DNA of 64,000 bases from an uncultured Pelagibacteraceae bacterium (GTDB lineage Bacteria > Pseudomonadota > Alphaproteobacteria > Pelagibacterales > Pelagibacteraceae), in NCBI GenBank assembly GCA_902599495.1, contig CACKFY010000003.1, positions 48,204-112,203 of the forward strand. The letters are read 5' to 3'. Each line of letters opens with the position of its first letter. Within the stretch, counting starts at the first letter, position 1. A program made the position numbers and the translations under genes. Shown here piece after piece: positions 8,668 to 18,694 of this stretch. Under the pieces are notes generated by a model. That model saw only the letters and a program-made list of their open reading frames with translations. It was not told the DNA's origin and searched no databases.

Positions 8668-10016
8668 TGTCTTCTAAGAGCTTTTCATTAACTATAAAAG
8701 ATAAGATTAAACCTTATAATAAAACTATAAAAGTGGACTCTGACAAGTCAATATCGATAAGATCCTTTTTATTTGGTTCTATAAGTAATGGAATCTCATC
8801 AATAAGAAATGTTTTAGAGTCTGAAGACGTGTTTTCCACAATTAATTGTCTAAAAAAATTAGGAGTAAAAATTGTTTACAAAAAAAAACAAAATTATCAA
8901 ATTTTTGGTAAAGGTCTAGGTTCTTACAATATTAAAAGTAATTCAAAATTGAATTTTGGAAACTCTGGAACTTTAGCAAGGTTAATTTTGGGTATTATCA
9001 CATCAACACCAAATATGAATTTAATAGTTTCTGGTGATAAATCTCTAAATAAAAGAAATATGAAAAAGTTAATTCAATTAATGAATGAATTTGGAGCCGA
9101 GTTTTTTCCAAAAAAAAAATATTTTTTTCCACTCCGCGTTTTATCGTCAAATTACCCTATCGGTATAAATTATCAATCAGGTACTTCGGCTCAGCTTAAA
9201 AGTGCAGTCATATTAGCTGGTTTAAACTCTTACGGTTTAACTCAAATTATCGAAAAACAAAAAAGTAGAGACCATACTGAGAATATGTTGAAAAAAAATA
9301 ATAAAGCTATGAAAATTGTAAATAAAAAAAATAAAATTATTAAAGTTATTGGGAAGGAAAGTTTAGATAAGTTTTCAGTAGACGTGCCTGGTGATCCGTC
9401 ATCTGCAGCTTTTTTTACAGCATTGACTTTGCTAAAAGAAAATTCTGTTCTTAAAATTAAAAATGTTGGACTTAATCCAACAAGAATTGGTTTTTATGAA
9501 TTATTAAAAAAAAGTGGAGCTAATATTAAATTTTTAAATATTAGAAAAGTTAATAACGAGAAAGTTGGAGATATTTTGGTTAAAAGCAGTAATTTAAAAC
9601 CTTTAAGGGCCTCAAAAAATTACATAACTAGCACCATGGATGAGTATCCAATTTTATTTGTTATGTCAGCTTTGATTAAAGGCAAAAGTTATTTCTATAA
9701 TCTTTCAAGTCTCAAGAACAAAGAGAGCAATAGGGTGTTAGAAATGCAAAAAATTTTAAAACAGATAGGAATTTATTCAAAACTTAATAAAGATAAATTA
9801 TTTATTATAGGGAAGAATATTCATACAATTGCTTTAAATAAGGTTAAAGTTAACAATGTTTTCGATCATCGCATAGCAATGGCATCAGCGATACTAGCTT
9901 TACTAACAGGTGTCAAAATCGTTATAAATGGTTTTGATACAGTTAAAACATCATCTCCAAATTTTTTAAAAATAATAAAAACTCTAGGTGGAAAATTTGA
10001 AAAGAAAAAAAATTAA
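8667..10016 (+). CDS. aroA: 3-phosphoshikimate 1-carboxyvinyltransferase
   Basis: DKSISIRSFL, NFGNSGTLARL, SSAAFFTALTLL, FDHRIAMASAI motifs. Confidence 0.9.
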   Translation: MSSKSFSLTIKDKIKPYNKTIKVDSDKSISIRSFLFGSISNGISSIRNVLESEDVFSTINCLKKLGVKIVYKKKQNYQIFGKGLGSYNIKSNSKLNFGNSGTLARLILGIITSTPNMNLIVSGDKSLNKRNMKKLIQLMNEFGAEFFPKKKYFFPLRVLSSNYPIGINYQSGTSAQLKSAVILAGLNSYGLTQIIEKQKSRDHTENMLKKNNKAMKIVNKKNKIIKVIGKESLDKFSVDVPGDPSSAAFFTALTLLKENSVLKIKNVGLNPTRIGFYELLKKSGANIKFLNIRKVNNEKVGDILVKSSNLKPLRASKNYITSTMDEYPILFVMSALIKGKSYFYNLSSLKNKESNRVLEMQKILKQIGIYSKLNKDKLFIIGKNIHTIALNKVKVNNVFDHRIAMASAILALLTGVKIVINGFDTVKTSSPNFLKIIKTLGGKFEKKKN

Positions 10017-10641
10017 ACAATTAGTTATTAGTTGCGACGGTGGGGCAGCAAGCGGTAAAACAACCGGTGCAAAGTTAGTATCAAAGAAATATAACCTTAA
10101 ATTTCTCTCTTCAGGCCTACTCTACAGATATGTAAGTTATCTTTTGCTTAAATCAAAACCAAGAAATAAAATATTTTTTTTGGAAAAAAAATTTAATAAC
10201 TTAAATTATAATAAATTAAAAAAAATAAACTTACATACTCCTGAAATTTCAGAGTATAGTGCGATTATAGCAAAAAATAAGGACGTAAGAAAAATCTTAA
10301 AAAGATATCAAATAAAATTTTCAAAAAAATTTAAAAGCTGCTGTATTGAAGGTAGAGACATATCTACAAAAATTTTACCAAATTCAGATCTTAAATTTTA
10401 TTTTATATGTAATATAAATACAGCAGCGCTTAGAAGATATAAAGAGCTTAAAAAAAAATCAAAAAATATTCGGCTAAAAGATGTAAAGCGAGCTTTAAGA
10501 AAACGAGATAGACTTGATAAACAGCGCAAAATTTCACCTTTACTTAAACATAGAGATTCGATAATTGTAAACACGCAAAAATTAAATAAAAAAGAAATGG
10601 TTGAAAAAATGTCAAAACATATAGAGAATTTAATTAATTAA
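9988..10641 (+). CDS. cmk: Cytidylate kinase
   Basis: SCDGGAASGKTTGAK P-loop, SSGLLYRYV, IEGRDI motifs. Confidence 0.85.
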   Translation: MENLKRKKIKQLVISCDGGAASGKTTGAKLVSKKYNLKFLSSGLLYRYVSYLLLKSKPRNKIFFLEKKFNNLNYNKLKKINLHTPEISEYSAIIAKNKDVRKILKRYQIKFSKKFKSCCIEGRDISTKILPNSDLKFYFICNINTAALRRYKELKKKSKNIRLKDVKRALRKRDRLDKQRKISPLLKHRDSIIVNTQKLNKKEMVEKMSKHIENLIN

Positions 10642-10644
10642 ACT

Positions 10645-12375
10645 ATGCCTACTGAGCAAGATCAAAATCAATCGAATACAAACCCAAAGCATAAAGAATT
10701 CCAAACTTTACTCGACGAAGATTTTAAAGAGAGAAAGCTTAAAGAGAATGAGATTATTAAAGCTACTGTTACTGAGATAACAAAAAATTTTGTAATTTGC
10801 GATCTAAGAGCCAAGCAAGAAGCTATGATCCCTATCGAAGAATTCAAAAATGATGGGGAACTTGATAAACTTAAAATTGGATCGGTAGTTAGCGTTTATC
10901 TTGAAAGAATTGAGAGCTTTAAAGGTGAGATTGTTGTTTCAAGAGAGAAAGCGAGAAGAATGGTCGCCTGGAAACGAGTTCTGAAATTATTTGAAACACA
11001 AGAAGAGACCGTCGGCTATTTAAAAGGACGTGTCAAGGGAGGGATGGTTTGCGAAATCGACGGACTCCCGACGTTTATGCCCTCTTCACAAATCGATCAG
11101 CGCCCAATGAAAAAAATTGATCACTTAATGAACGTTCCAATTAAAGTAATAATCACGCGGGTTGACTCTCAAAGAGGAAATGCCTGTTCAAGCAGAAGAG
11201 CGGTTCTTGAGAAAAGCAAAAATGCTGAGCTTAAAGAAGCTTTAAAAAATTTGAAAGAGGGAGACATTGTTGAAAATGCAAAAGTAAAAGCAACCACGGA
11301 CTGGGGAATATTTTTAGATATTGATGGTATAGACGCTTTATTACATGTATCCGATCTTTCATACGGTAGGGTTAAAAAACCATCCGATTTAGTGACGATT
11401 GGCCAAAATTTAAAAGTTAAAATTACAAAAATAGACAAAACGACAAACAGAGTTTCAGCTTCTATCAAAGCTCTTACAGAAGACCCTTATGAAAACTTAT
11501 CTAAAAAATTTAAGATAGGAGAGATATACGAGGGTACATGTACTAAATTAATGGACTACGGAGTTTTTGTAAAACTTGAAGAGGGTATAGAAGGATTAAT
11601 CCATAATAGTGAGTTATCTTGGCAAAACAGAAATGTTCAACCTAGTAAAGTTTTGTCCCCTTCTCAAAATGTAAAGGTAAAAATAATTAATATAGATAAG
11701 GATGCTAAAAGAATTTCTCTCTCTTATAAAGAAACTTTAGAAAATCCTTGGACAAGTGCGATGCAATCTGTTGGTAAAAAAGTAAAAGTAAAAATTAAGA
11801 ACATAACTGACAAAGCTATATTTGGAGAGCTTGAGTCTGGCTTGATTGGAATGCTTCACTATAAAGAGATAAGTTTTGACGAAAAGCAAGAAAATCTAAA
11901 TAAATATAAAAAAAACGAATTTATAGATGTAAAAATTATTGAAGTTAAAGATGAAAAAATAAGATTCTCAAAAAGAGCTTTGGATAAAGATCCTATGGAT
12001 TGGTTTAAAGATAATAAAAAAAAAGTTGGAGATATTATCACTACAAGAATACACGAGGTTATGAAAACTGGTGTAAAAGTATCAGTAGATGAAGATAAAA
12101 AAATAATTGTTTCAATAAGAAAAGCTGACTTAGCAAAATCTTCAGCTGACGCGCGCCCAGAGATTTTCAGTCCAGGGAATCAGCTCGATAGTAAATTAGT
12201 GGAGCTCGATTTGGTGAAGCGCAAAATAAAATTAAGTGTTAAAGCAGCTCAAATAGATGAAGAAAAAAGTCTTGTTGCAAAATTTGGTGAGGGAGCAACT
12301 AAATCTGGTGCCACATTAAAAGGTATATTTGAGAAAGCTTTAGGAAAAAAAAGTACTAAAAAAAAAGATAAGTAA
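10645..12375 (+). CDS. rpsA: 30S ribosomal protein S1
   Basis: 576 aa with tandem S1 repeats (e.g. WGIFLDIDGIDALLHVSDLS, YGVFVKLEEGIEGLIHNSELSW). Confidence 0.95.
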   Translation: MPTEQDQNQSNTNPKHKEFQTLLDEDFKERKLKENEIIKATVTEITKNFVICDLRAKQEAMIPIEEFKNDGELDKLKIGSVVSVYLERIESFKGEIVVSREKARRMVAWKRVLKLFETQEETVGYLKGRVKGGMVCEIDGLPTFMPSSQIDQRPMKKIDHLMNVPIKVIITRVDSQRGNACSSRRAVLEKSKNAELKEALKNLKEGDIVENAKVKATTDWGIFLDIDGIDALLHVSDLSYGRVKKPSDLVTIGQNLKVKITKIDKTTNRVSASIKALTEDPYENLSKKFKIGEIYEGTCTKLMDYGVFVKLEEGIEGLIHNSELSWQNRNVQPSKVLSPSQNVKVKIINIDKDAKRISLSYKETLENPWTSAMQSVGKKVKVKIKNITDKAIFGELESGLIGMLHYKEISFDEKQENLNKYKKNEFIDVKIIEVKDEKIRFSKRALDKDPMDWFKDNKKKVGDIITTRIHEVMKTGVKVSVDEDKKIIVSIRKADLAKSSADARPEIFSPGNQLDSKLVELDLVKRKIKLSVKAAQIDEEKSLVAKFGEGATKSGATLKGIFEKALGKKSTKKKDK

Positions 12376-12657
12376 TTGTCGAAGATTGAAATTTTAAAAA
12401 TATTAAAAAATAAACATCCTGAAATTACAAATAAATATCTCGAAAAAATCTTTGATGTTTTTATTGAAAGTATCTCACAGAATCTGGTGGATAAGAAATC
12501 TTTAGAAATTAGATCTTTTGGAACATTTTTTGTAAAAGAAATTAAAGAAAAAAAACAAGCCAGAAATCCAAAAACTGGTGAAATTATATATATTCCAAAA
12601 AGGAATAAAATAAGATTTAGGGCTAGTAAAAGACTTAAAGAACTAATAAATAAATAA
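12376..12657 (+). CDS. ihfB: Integration host factor beta / HU-like protein (TTG start)
   Basis: EIRSFGTFFVKEIKEKKQARNPKTGEIIYIPKRNKIRFRASKRLKE. Confidence 0.9.
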   Translation: MSKIEILKILKNKHPEITNKYLEKIFDVFIESISQNLVDKKSLEIRSFGTFFVKEIKEKKQARNPKTGEIIYIPKRNKIRFRASKRLKELINK

Positions 12658-12659
12658 GT

Positions 12660-13349
12660 ATGAGAAATATTTTTATTGCTTGCGATACCAGCAGTGTTCC
12701 AAAAATAAAATCAATTATAAAAAAAACACAAATTAAAATTAAAGGATACAAAATAGGTTATAAATTTGGATTAGAATTTTTTTATTCTATTAAAGGTCGT
12801 CAGGTCATATCGAAACTAAAGAATAAAATTATTTTTTTAGATTTAAAACTCAATGATATTGGAAATACGTGTGCTGCTGCAATCAAATCATTAAAAGATT
12901 TAAAAAATATAAATTATCTTACAGTTCATGCTAATTCTGGAGAGGCTACACTTAAATCTGTTGTTAAGGCAACTAGGAAGTATAATAAAAAAATTCGTGT
13001 AATCGCAATAACAGTTCTTACAAGTATTTCGAATGCAAATATAAAAAAAATTGGGCATACTAGATCTATAAAAGATCTTGTTAAGAAACAAACTCTTTTA
13101 GCTAAAGCATGTGGTTGCCATGGAATTGTTTGTGCTGGCTCAGATACAAAGTTTGTTAAAAAAATTTTCAAAAAAGAAATCATTGTGCCTGGTATTAGAC
13201 TTAAAGGTGACAGTGTTGGAGATCAAAAAAGGGTTAGTGGTCCTAAAGAAGCTTTTTCAAATGGAGCAACATCAATTGTAGTTGGCCGTTCAATTACTAA
13301 AAATAATATTAGAAAAAATATTAAGAGATTAATTAAAGAATTAAAGTAA
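12660..13349 (+). CDS. pyrF: Orotidine 5'-phosphate decarboxylase
   Basis: IFLDLKLNDIGNT active site; VPGIRLKGDSVGDQKRV. Confidence 0.9.
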   Translation: MRNIFIACDTSSVPKIKSIIKKTQIKIKGYKIGYKFGLEFFYSIKGRQVISKLKNKIIFLDLKLNDIGNTCAAAIKSLKDLKNINYLTVHANSGEATLKSVVKATRKYNKKIRVIAITVLTSISNANIKKIGHTRSIKDLVKKQTLLAKACGCHGIVCAGSDTKFVKKIFKKEIIVPGIRLKGDSVGDQKRVSGPKEAFSNGATSIVVGRSITKNNIRKNIKRLIKELK

Positions 13350-13963
13350 TGCGTATTAAAATTTGCGGTTTAAATCCAATTAGGGATGTTCAAATTTGTA
13401 TTGACCTTAAAGTTGATTTTCTAGGATTTGTTTTTTACAAAAAATCACCCAGAAACGTAAATTTAACCGAAGTTAAAAATCTTCTTAATTATAATAAGCA
13501 AAAATCATCTTTTGTTGCTGTTACTGTTGATCCCACTGATGATTTTATTAATAAAACTATACTAAATCATTTTGATTATATTCAACTACACGGAAATGAA
13601 ACAAATGAAAGAGTAAAAGAGATTAAATCTATGGGATTAAAAGTAATTAAAGCTATAAAAATTAAAGAGGAGTCTGACATTGTCAACCATAAAAAATATG
13701 TTGAGGCTGATATAATTTTATTTGATACTCCTGGTATGGAGAAGTCAATCGAGTTTCCAAAAAGTTTAATTTCAAAACTTCCTAAAGGTGAGAAGTACGC
13801 ACTTGCTGGATCTGTCTCAGTGGAAAATATAGAAAATATAGCAAAATTAGGAGTTTCTTTTTGTGATTTATCAAGCAGTTTGGAAATAGATAGGCAAATA
13901 GGATACAAAGATCATCAAAAAATAGAAAAATTTGTAAATAAAGTAAATGAGCTTAAAAATTAA
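13349..13963 (+). CDS. trpF: Phosphoribosylanthranilate isomerase
   Basis: KICGL..., FLGFVFYKKSPRNV, YIQLHGNE, ALAGSVSVENI. Confidence 0.9.
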   Translation: MRIKICGLNPIRDVQICIDLKVDFLGFVFYKKSPRNVNLTEVKNLLNYNKQKSSFVAVTVDPTDDFINKTILNHFDYIQLHGNETNERVKEIKSMGLKVIKAIKIKEESDIVNHKKYVEADIILFDTPGMEKSIEFPKSLISKLPKGEKYALAGSVSVENIENIAKLGVSFCDLSSSLEIDRQIGYKDHQKIEKFVNKVNELKN

Positions 13964-15188
13964 AAAAGGAATACCTTTAATAGACCAACACGATAAAAAT
14001 GGAATGTGGGGTGGAAAATTTGGTGGAAATTTTGTTCCTGAAACACTTAAAAAACCTATAGAAGATTTAGAAAAACTATTTTCAAAACTTAGAAAAGACA
14101 AAAGTTTTGTTAAAGAAAGAGACTATTATTTCGAAAACTATGTAGGCGCTCCAACTCCCCTAATACCATTAAATCAATTGACTGATTATTTAGGTGGAGC
14201 TCAAATATGGGCTAAAGTGGTGTCTGAGAATCCTGGTACAGCTCATAAAATCTACAATGCAATTGTTCATTGCTTAATAGCAAAAAGAGCAGGGAAAAAG
14301 TTTGTTTGTGGTGACACGGGAGCAGGTATGGCCGGAAAGACACTTGCTATGGTCGCTAAAAAATTTGGTTTGAAGTGTAAAATTTTTATGGGCGTAAAAG
14401 ATATTAAAAGACAAAAACCTAATGTAGATGCTATGAAAAAATTTGGAGCTGAAGTAGTTCCTGTTACCTCAGGAAGTCAAACTCTAATTGATGCAGTCAG
14501 TGAGTGCATGAGATACTGGGTGGCCAACTGTTTAGAGTCTCATCTAGTTGTAGGCAGCACAGTCGGACCAAATATCTTTGTAAAGATATGCGGATATTCA
14601 ACTTCTCAAATTTCTAGAGAGCTTATAGTTCAAATTAAAGATGAATTTGGAAAAATTCCAAGACGATTAAAGCTTTTGAATGTATGTGGAGGTGGCTCGT
14701 CAAGTTATGGATTTTGGAGTTCATTTATGGATTACGACAAAAAACAAGTTGAATTTGTGGGAATAGAAGCTGGTGGTCCTAAAAAAAGTAAATTACATGC
14801 AGCACCTCTCACTAATAATTCTAAAATTGGAATTTTACATGGAGCAGCTCAATATGTTATCCAAGATAAAGATGGTCAGATAGGTCTGACAGATTCAATA
14901 AGTGCTGGACTCGACTATAGTGGAATTTCTCCGCTTCATTGTTTTTTGAAAGATACAAAACGTGCGAGATATACCTCTGCAACTGATGAAGAAGCACTTA
15001 GTGCCTTTAAATTAGTTTCTAGTATGGAAAATATTTCACCTTCACTTGAACCAGCTCATGCTTTTGCTGAAGCAATAAAAATTGCGCCTAAACTAAGTAA
15101 AGATACAATAATTGTGGTGAACAGTTGTGGCGACAGCCTAAAAGATAGAGATATAATTAAACAACGATTAGGTTCATACGTAAGATGA
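13947..15188 (+). CDS. trpB: Tryptophan synthase beta chain
   Basis: AHKIYNAI (PLP lysine region), CGDTGAGMAGK, NVCGGGSSSYGFWSSF, SLEPAHAFAEA. Confidence 0.93.
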   Translation: MSLKIKKGIPLIDQHDKNGMWGGKFGGNFVPETLKKPIEDLEKLFSKLRKDKSFVKERDYYFENYVGAPTPLIPLNQLTDYLGGAQIWAKVVSENPGTAHKIYNAIVHCLIAKRAGKKFVCGDTGAGMAGKTLAMVAKKFGLKCKIFMGVKDIKRQKPNVDAMKKFGAEVVPVTSGSQTLIDAVSECMRYWVANCLESHLVVGSTVGPNIFVKICGYSTSQISRELIVQIKDEFGKIPRRLKLLNVCGGGSSSYGFWSSFMDYDKKQVEFVGIEAGGPKKSKLHAAPLTNNSKIGILHGAAQYVIQDKDGQIGLTDSISAGLDYSGISPLHCFLKDTKRARYTSATDEEALSAFKLVSSMENISPSLEPAHAFAEAIKIAPKLSKDTIIVVNSCGDSLKDRDIIKQRLGSYVR

Positions 15189-15985
15189 AATCTAAAATAC
15201 AATTAGCTTTTGAAAAATGCAAAAAAGAGAAAAGGCCAGCTTTGATTTCTTATACGGTTGCTTCAGACCCTAATCAGAAAAAATCCCTAAGAATTTTAAG
15301 TTCTATATCTCCTCACGTCGATTTAGCAGAGATTGGATTTCCATTTTCTACACCAATTGGAGATGGCCCAGACATACAAACAAGCTCTTTCAGAGCAATA
15401 AAAAATGGTTTTAAATTGAGGGATATTTTTAAGATTATTAAAGAATATAATAAAATAAATAATCCAAAGCCGATAATATTAATGGGCTATTATAATATGA
15501 TTTATCAGTATGGGGAAAATAATTTTCTAAAAGATTGTAAAAAAGTAGGTGTCTCTGGAATTATTTGTGTAGATTTGCCATGGCCAGAAAATAGAATTTT
15601 TGCAAAAAAATGTAAAAAAAAATCAATTAATTTTATACAACTCGTAGCTCCAACTACAACAAAAAACAGGATCAAGAAGATTATAAGAGAATCTCATGAT
15701 ATGGTGTATTACATATCTATGCTTTCAACGACTGGTGGAAAGCTTAAGGTTTCACCAAAAAAGATATTAGAAAATTACAATAAGATTAAAAAGATTAACC
15801 CTAAAAAAAACTATGTTATTGGTTTTGGAATCACTGATAAGACTATAAAGTCTCTAAAATCGGCAGATGGACTTGTAGTAGGGAGTTTGTTGTGTAAAAC
15901 AATAACAAATTCACTCAAAATGAGACAAAATCCTGTCACAAAAATAGGTAAAGTCGTATATTATTTAAAAAAGCGGATTATATGA
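15185..15985 (+). CDS. trpA: Tryptophan synthase alpha chain
   Basis: VDLAEIGFPFSTPIGDGPDIQTSS, YYISMLSTTGGK. Confidence 0.93.
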   Translation: MKSKIQLAFEKCKKEKRPALISYTVASDPNQKKSLRILSSISPHVDLAEIGFPFSTPIGDGPDIQTSSFRAIKNGFKLRDIFKIIKEYNKINNPKPIILMGYYNMIYQYGENNFLKDCKKVGVSGIICVDLPWPENRIFAKKCKKKSINFIQLVAPTTTKNRIKKIIRESHDMVYYISMLSTTGGKLKVSPKKILENYNKIKKINPKKNYVIGFGITDKTIKSLKSADGLVVGSLLCKTITNSLKMRQNPVTKIGKVVYYLKKRII

Positions 15986-16899
15986 ACTGGATTAGCAAAT
16001 ATTTAAAACCAAAAATTAAGTCTATTTTTAAAAAAAAATCTTCGGAGAACGATGATACTTTATGGACTACATGTTCATGTAAAAATTTAATTTTAAAAGA
16101 AGACTTAGAAAAGAATTTTTTTTGCTGCCCTAAATGTGGTGATCATCATAAATTAACATGCATACAAAGATTTAATACCTTCTTTGATTCAGATTATACA
16201 ATCTTGGAGACACCCAACCCTGTAGACGATGTTTTAGGTTTTAAGGATAAAAAAAGTTATAGAGATAGATTGGACGCTGCAAGAAAATTGACTAAGCAAC
16301 AAGATACCGCTTTAGTAGCTTCGGGTGCTGTTGGAGGTGTTAAATGCACAGTTGGAAGTATGGACTTCAGATTCATAGGTGGTTCAATGGGCCGACATTT
16401 TGGTGAAGCTTTTTTATATGCTTGTAATTATTCTATAGAAAATAAACAGCCTCTAATATTTTTTTGTACAAGTGGAGGAGCTCGCCTCATGGAGAGTACG
16501 GCAGGTGGACTTTCTCAAATGGCACGGTCTGTTTTAGGAGTAAATGAATTAAAAAAAAGAAATATACCTTTCATAGTTGTTTTGTGTGAACCCAGCACTG
16601 GAGGTGCCCTCGCCAGTTGGGCGTCTTTAGGGGATCTTCAAATATCAGAAAAGGGTGTTCGTAATATATCATTCGCCGGGGCCCGGGTAGTGCAACAAAC
16701 AATCAAAGAAACTTTACCCGAAGATTTTGGTACAGCATCATTTCAAAAAGACAAAGCTGGTCAAGTTGATCTTATTGTTGAAAGAAAATATCTAAATCCT
16801 ACGATAGGTACATTATTAAATGTCTTATTGAAAAAAGCAGAAGCTAAAGATAAACAATCGAATGTCTCAGTCGATAAATCTATACAAGCAGCTTCTTGA
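15982..16899 (+). CDS. accD: Acetyl-CoA carboxylase carboxyltransferase subunit beta
   Basis: Zn ribbon CSC...CCPKC, FFCTSGGARLMES, PSTGGALASWASLGD. Confidence 0.92.
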   Translation: MNWISKYLKPKIKSIFKKKSSENDDTLWTTCSCKNLILKEDLEKNFFCCPKCGDHHKLTCIQRFNTFFDSDYTILETPNPVDDVLGFKDKKSYRDRLDAARKLTKQQDTALVASGAVGGVKCTVGSMDFRFIGGSMGRHFGEAFLYACNYSIENKQPLIFFCTSGGARLMESTAGGLSQMARSVLGVNELKKRNIPFIVVLCEPSTGGALASWASLGDLQISEKGVRNISFAGARVVQQTIKETLPEDFGTASFQKDKAGQVDLIVERKYLNPTIGTLLNVLLKKAEAKDKQSNVSVDKSIQAAS

Positions 16900-18124
16900 T
16901 CATAAATTATTTAACAAATCAGTAAAATTTGGTCTTAAGAGGATCAGGCTAGCTTTAAGTTTATTAGGAAATCCAGAAAGAAAACTTAATAATGTTATTA
17001 ATGTACTTGGGGAGTCAGGAAAATTTACTACGTTATGGGCATTAAAAAATTTTATAGAGGCTAACAATCAGACAGTATCAACTTACATTTCCCCGTCTCT
17101 TCAAGATATTAGAGAGAGATTTTATATGGGAAGTAGATATTTAACTTATAAAGAAATAAAAGACACTATAAGAAAAATTGAAAAATTAAAAATACCCTTA
17201 ACTGTATATGAAGTTCTTACTTTAGTTTACGTAATTAATGCTTCCAAACTTAATGTAGATTATTTCATTTTAGAAACAGGAGCTCTTTGGAAGCATGATT
17301 GTTCGAATATCTTTGATTTTCCCTTATTACAAATAGTAACTAATATTAACCTTCAACATAAGATATTCTTACAAAAGAAAACTTTGAATGAAATAATTAA
17401 AGAGGATGTTGGATATTTAAGTAATTTTACAAACATATATATAGGAAAACAAACGCCTTATGTGTTAAAGAAAATTAAAGTTCATTTAAAAAGAAATAAA
17501 AGTCAAATTCATTATCCAAATTCGTGGAGATTAATAAAAAGAAATAAATATTACTATTATCAAGATAAAAAAATTAAAATCAAACTTAATGCTAAGAATG
17601 TACATTCTTTAGGAATGTATCAAAATTTAGCGCATGCTATTAAAATAGCCTTAGATTTAAAAATAAATAAAAAAATAATAGAAAAAACTATACCAAGCTT
17701 AGCTTTTCCTGGACGATTTAATTATTTAAAAAAAGGGAAGATTAAAAAGCTATTGCACAAAAATGAATTGATAATGATCGATGGAGCTCATTCACCCGCG
17801 GATGCACTTAATTTATGTAAATATCTTAAAACTATAAAATTACCTAAATATGGTATTTGGTCGATGACTAAAAATAAAGAGCCTGATTTATTTATTAAAG
17901 AGCTAAAAAATGTGTTTCAAAAAATCGTAACTATGCCAATTGAAAATGAAAATGGTTCTGAGTCTGCTGGTAAACTGAATAGAATCGCTTTTAAGAACAA
18001 AATTGTCTCGGAGACAGCTTATAATTTTAAAGATGCTTTGAAAAAAATAAGTAGCAGTGAAAAAAAACTTATTGTGGCATTCGGCAGCTTATATGCCGCT
18101 GGATCTATATTGAACAAAAACTAA
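16862..18124 (+). CDS. folC: Folylpolyglutamate synthase / dihydrofolate synthase
   Basis: Mur ligase-like; follows accD; LALSLLGNPERKLNNVINVLGESGK, LIMIDGAHSPADAL. Confidence 0.85.
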   Translation: MSQSINLYKQLLDHKLFNKSVKFGLKRIRLALSLLGNPERKLNNVINVLGESGKFTTLWALKNFIEANNQTVSTYISPSLQDIRERFYMGSRYLTYKEIKDTIRKIEKLKIPLTVYEVLTLVYVINASKLNVDYFILETGALWKHDCSNIFDFPLLQIVTNINLQHKIFLQKKTLNEIIKEDVGYLSNFTNIYIGKQTPYVLKKIKVHLKRNKSQIHYPNSWRLIKRNKYYYYQDKKIKIKLNAKNVHSLGMYQNLAHAIKIALDLKINKKIIEKTIPSLAFPGRFNYLKKGKIKKLLHKNELIMIDGAHSPADALNLCKYLKTIKLPKYGIWSMTKNKEPDLFIKELKNVFQKIVTMPIENENGSESAGKLNRIAFKNKIVSETAYNFKDALKKISSSEKKLIVAFGSLYAAGSILNKN

Positions 18125-18468
18125 CTCTTATTTTCTTCTACTGTAGTTTTTACAAATTCAATAAATTTAGATTCTTCTACGAAGCCAACTTTTGTGCCTA
18201 AAATCTTGTTGCCTTTCATGACATGAGATGTTGGCACCCCTCTCACATTCATCATAGTTGAAAAATTTAGACCAGTATCTTCCGTTGCAACAACTCCAAA
18301 TTTAACACCCGGAACTTTGTTATTTTTTGCTATTGACTCAATCACGGGATGAAGCATTTTACAAGGCTGGCAAAAAGAAAGTGCGCTAAATGTTACACAC
18401 CAAATATCATTACTTTGATGAATTTCTTTTTCATAATTTTGATCAGTTATTTGAATAAGATCAGACAT
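18121..18468 (-). CDS. Thioredoxin-fold protein with CQPC active site
   Basis: WCVTFSALSFCQPCKMLHPVIESIA, VRGVPTSHVM. Confidence 0.85.
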   Translation of the reverse strand: MSDLIQITDQNYEKEIHQSNDIWCVTFSALSFCQPCKMLHPVIESIAKNNKVPGVKFGVVATEDTGLNFSTMMNVRGVPTSHVMKGNKILGTKVGFVEESKFIEFVKTTVEENKS

Positions 18469-18507
18469 AATACTTAAATAATTAAAATTTTTTATAAGTC
18501 AATACTT

Positions 18508-18669
18508 TTAATGATAAATTGCTACCTGTTTATAACATTGAGGTTTAGTTTTTGATTTGCCCACAGTTATTATTTCTCCGGTATCTTTGACGCAATAAAT
18601 ATAATAATAAAATTCGTTGTTTTCATAATCCTTAACTTCTTCTATTCTGATTTCAGATATACTTTGCAT
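18508..18669 (-). CDS. Short hypothetical protein (53 aa, absent from ORF track)
   Basis: Own translation: MQSISEIRIEEVKDYENNEFYYYIYCVKDTGEIITVGKSKTKPQCYKQVAIYH*; fills an otherwise unexplained gap. Confidence 0.5.
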   Translation of the reverse strand: MQSISEIRIEEVKDYENNEFYYYIYCVKDTGEIITVGKSKTKPQCYKQVAIYH

Positions 18670-18694
18670 TATTTTTCAAAATTCAATTTTATTT

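Noticed and set aside
11169-12041. Two minus-strand ORFs inside rpsA
   Set aside because: Antisense shadows of conserved S1 repeats.
12900-13183. Two minus-strand ORFs inside pyrF
   Set aside because: Mutually overlapping antisense frames in a conserved gene.
13582-14101. Minus-strand ORFs inside trpF/trpB
   Set aside because: Antisense shadows; the trpF-trpB overlap is well supported.
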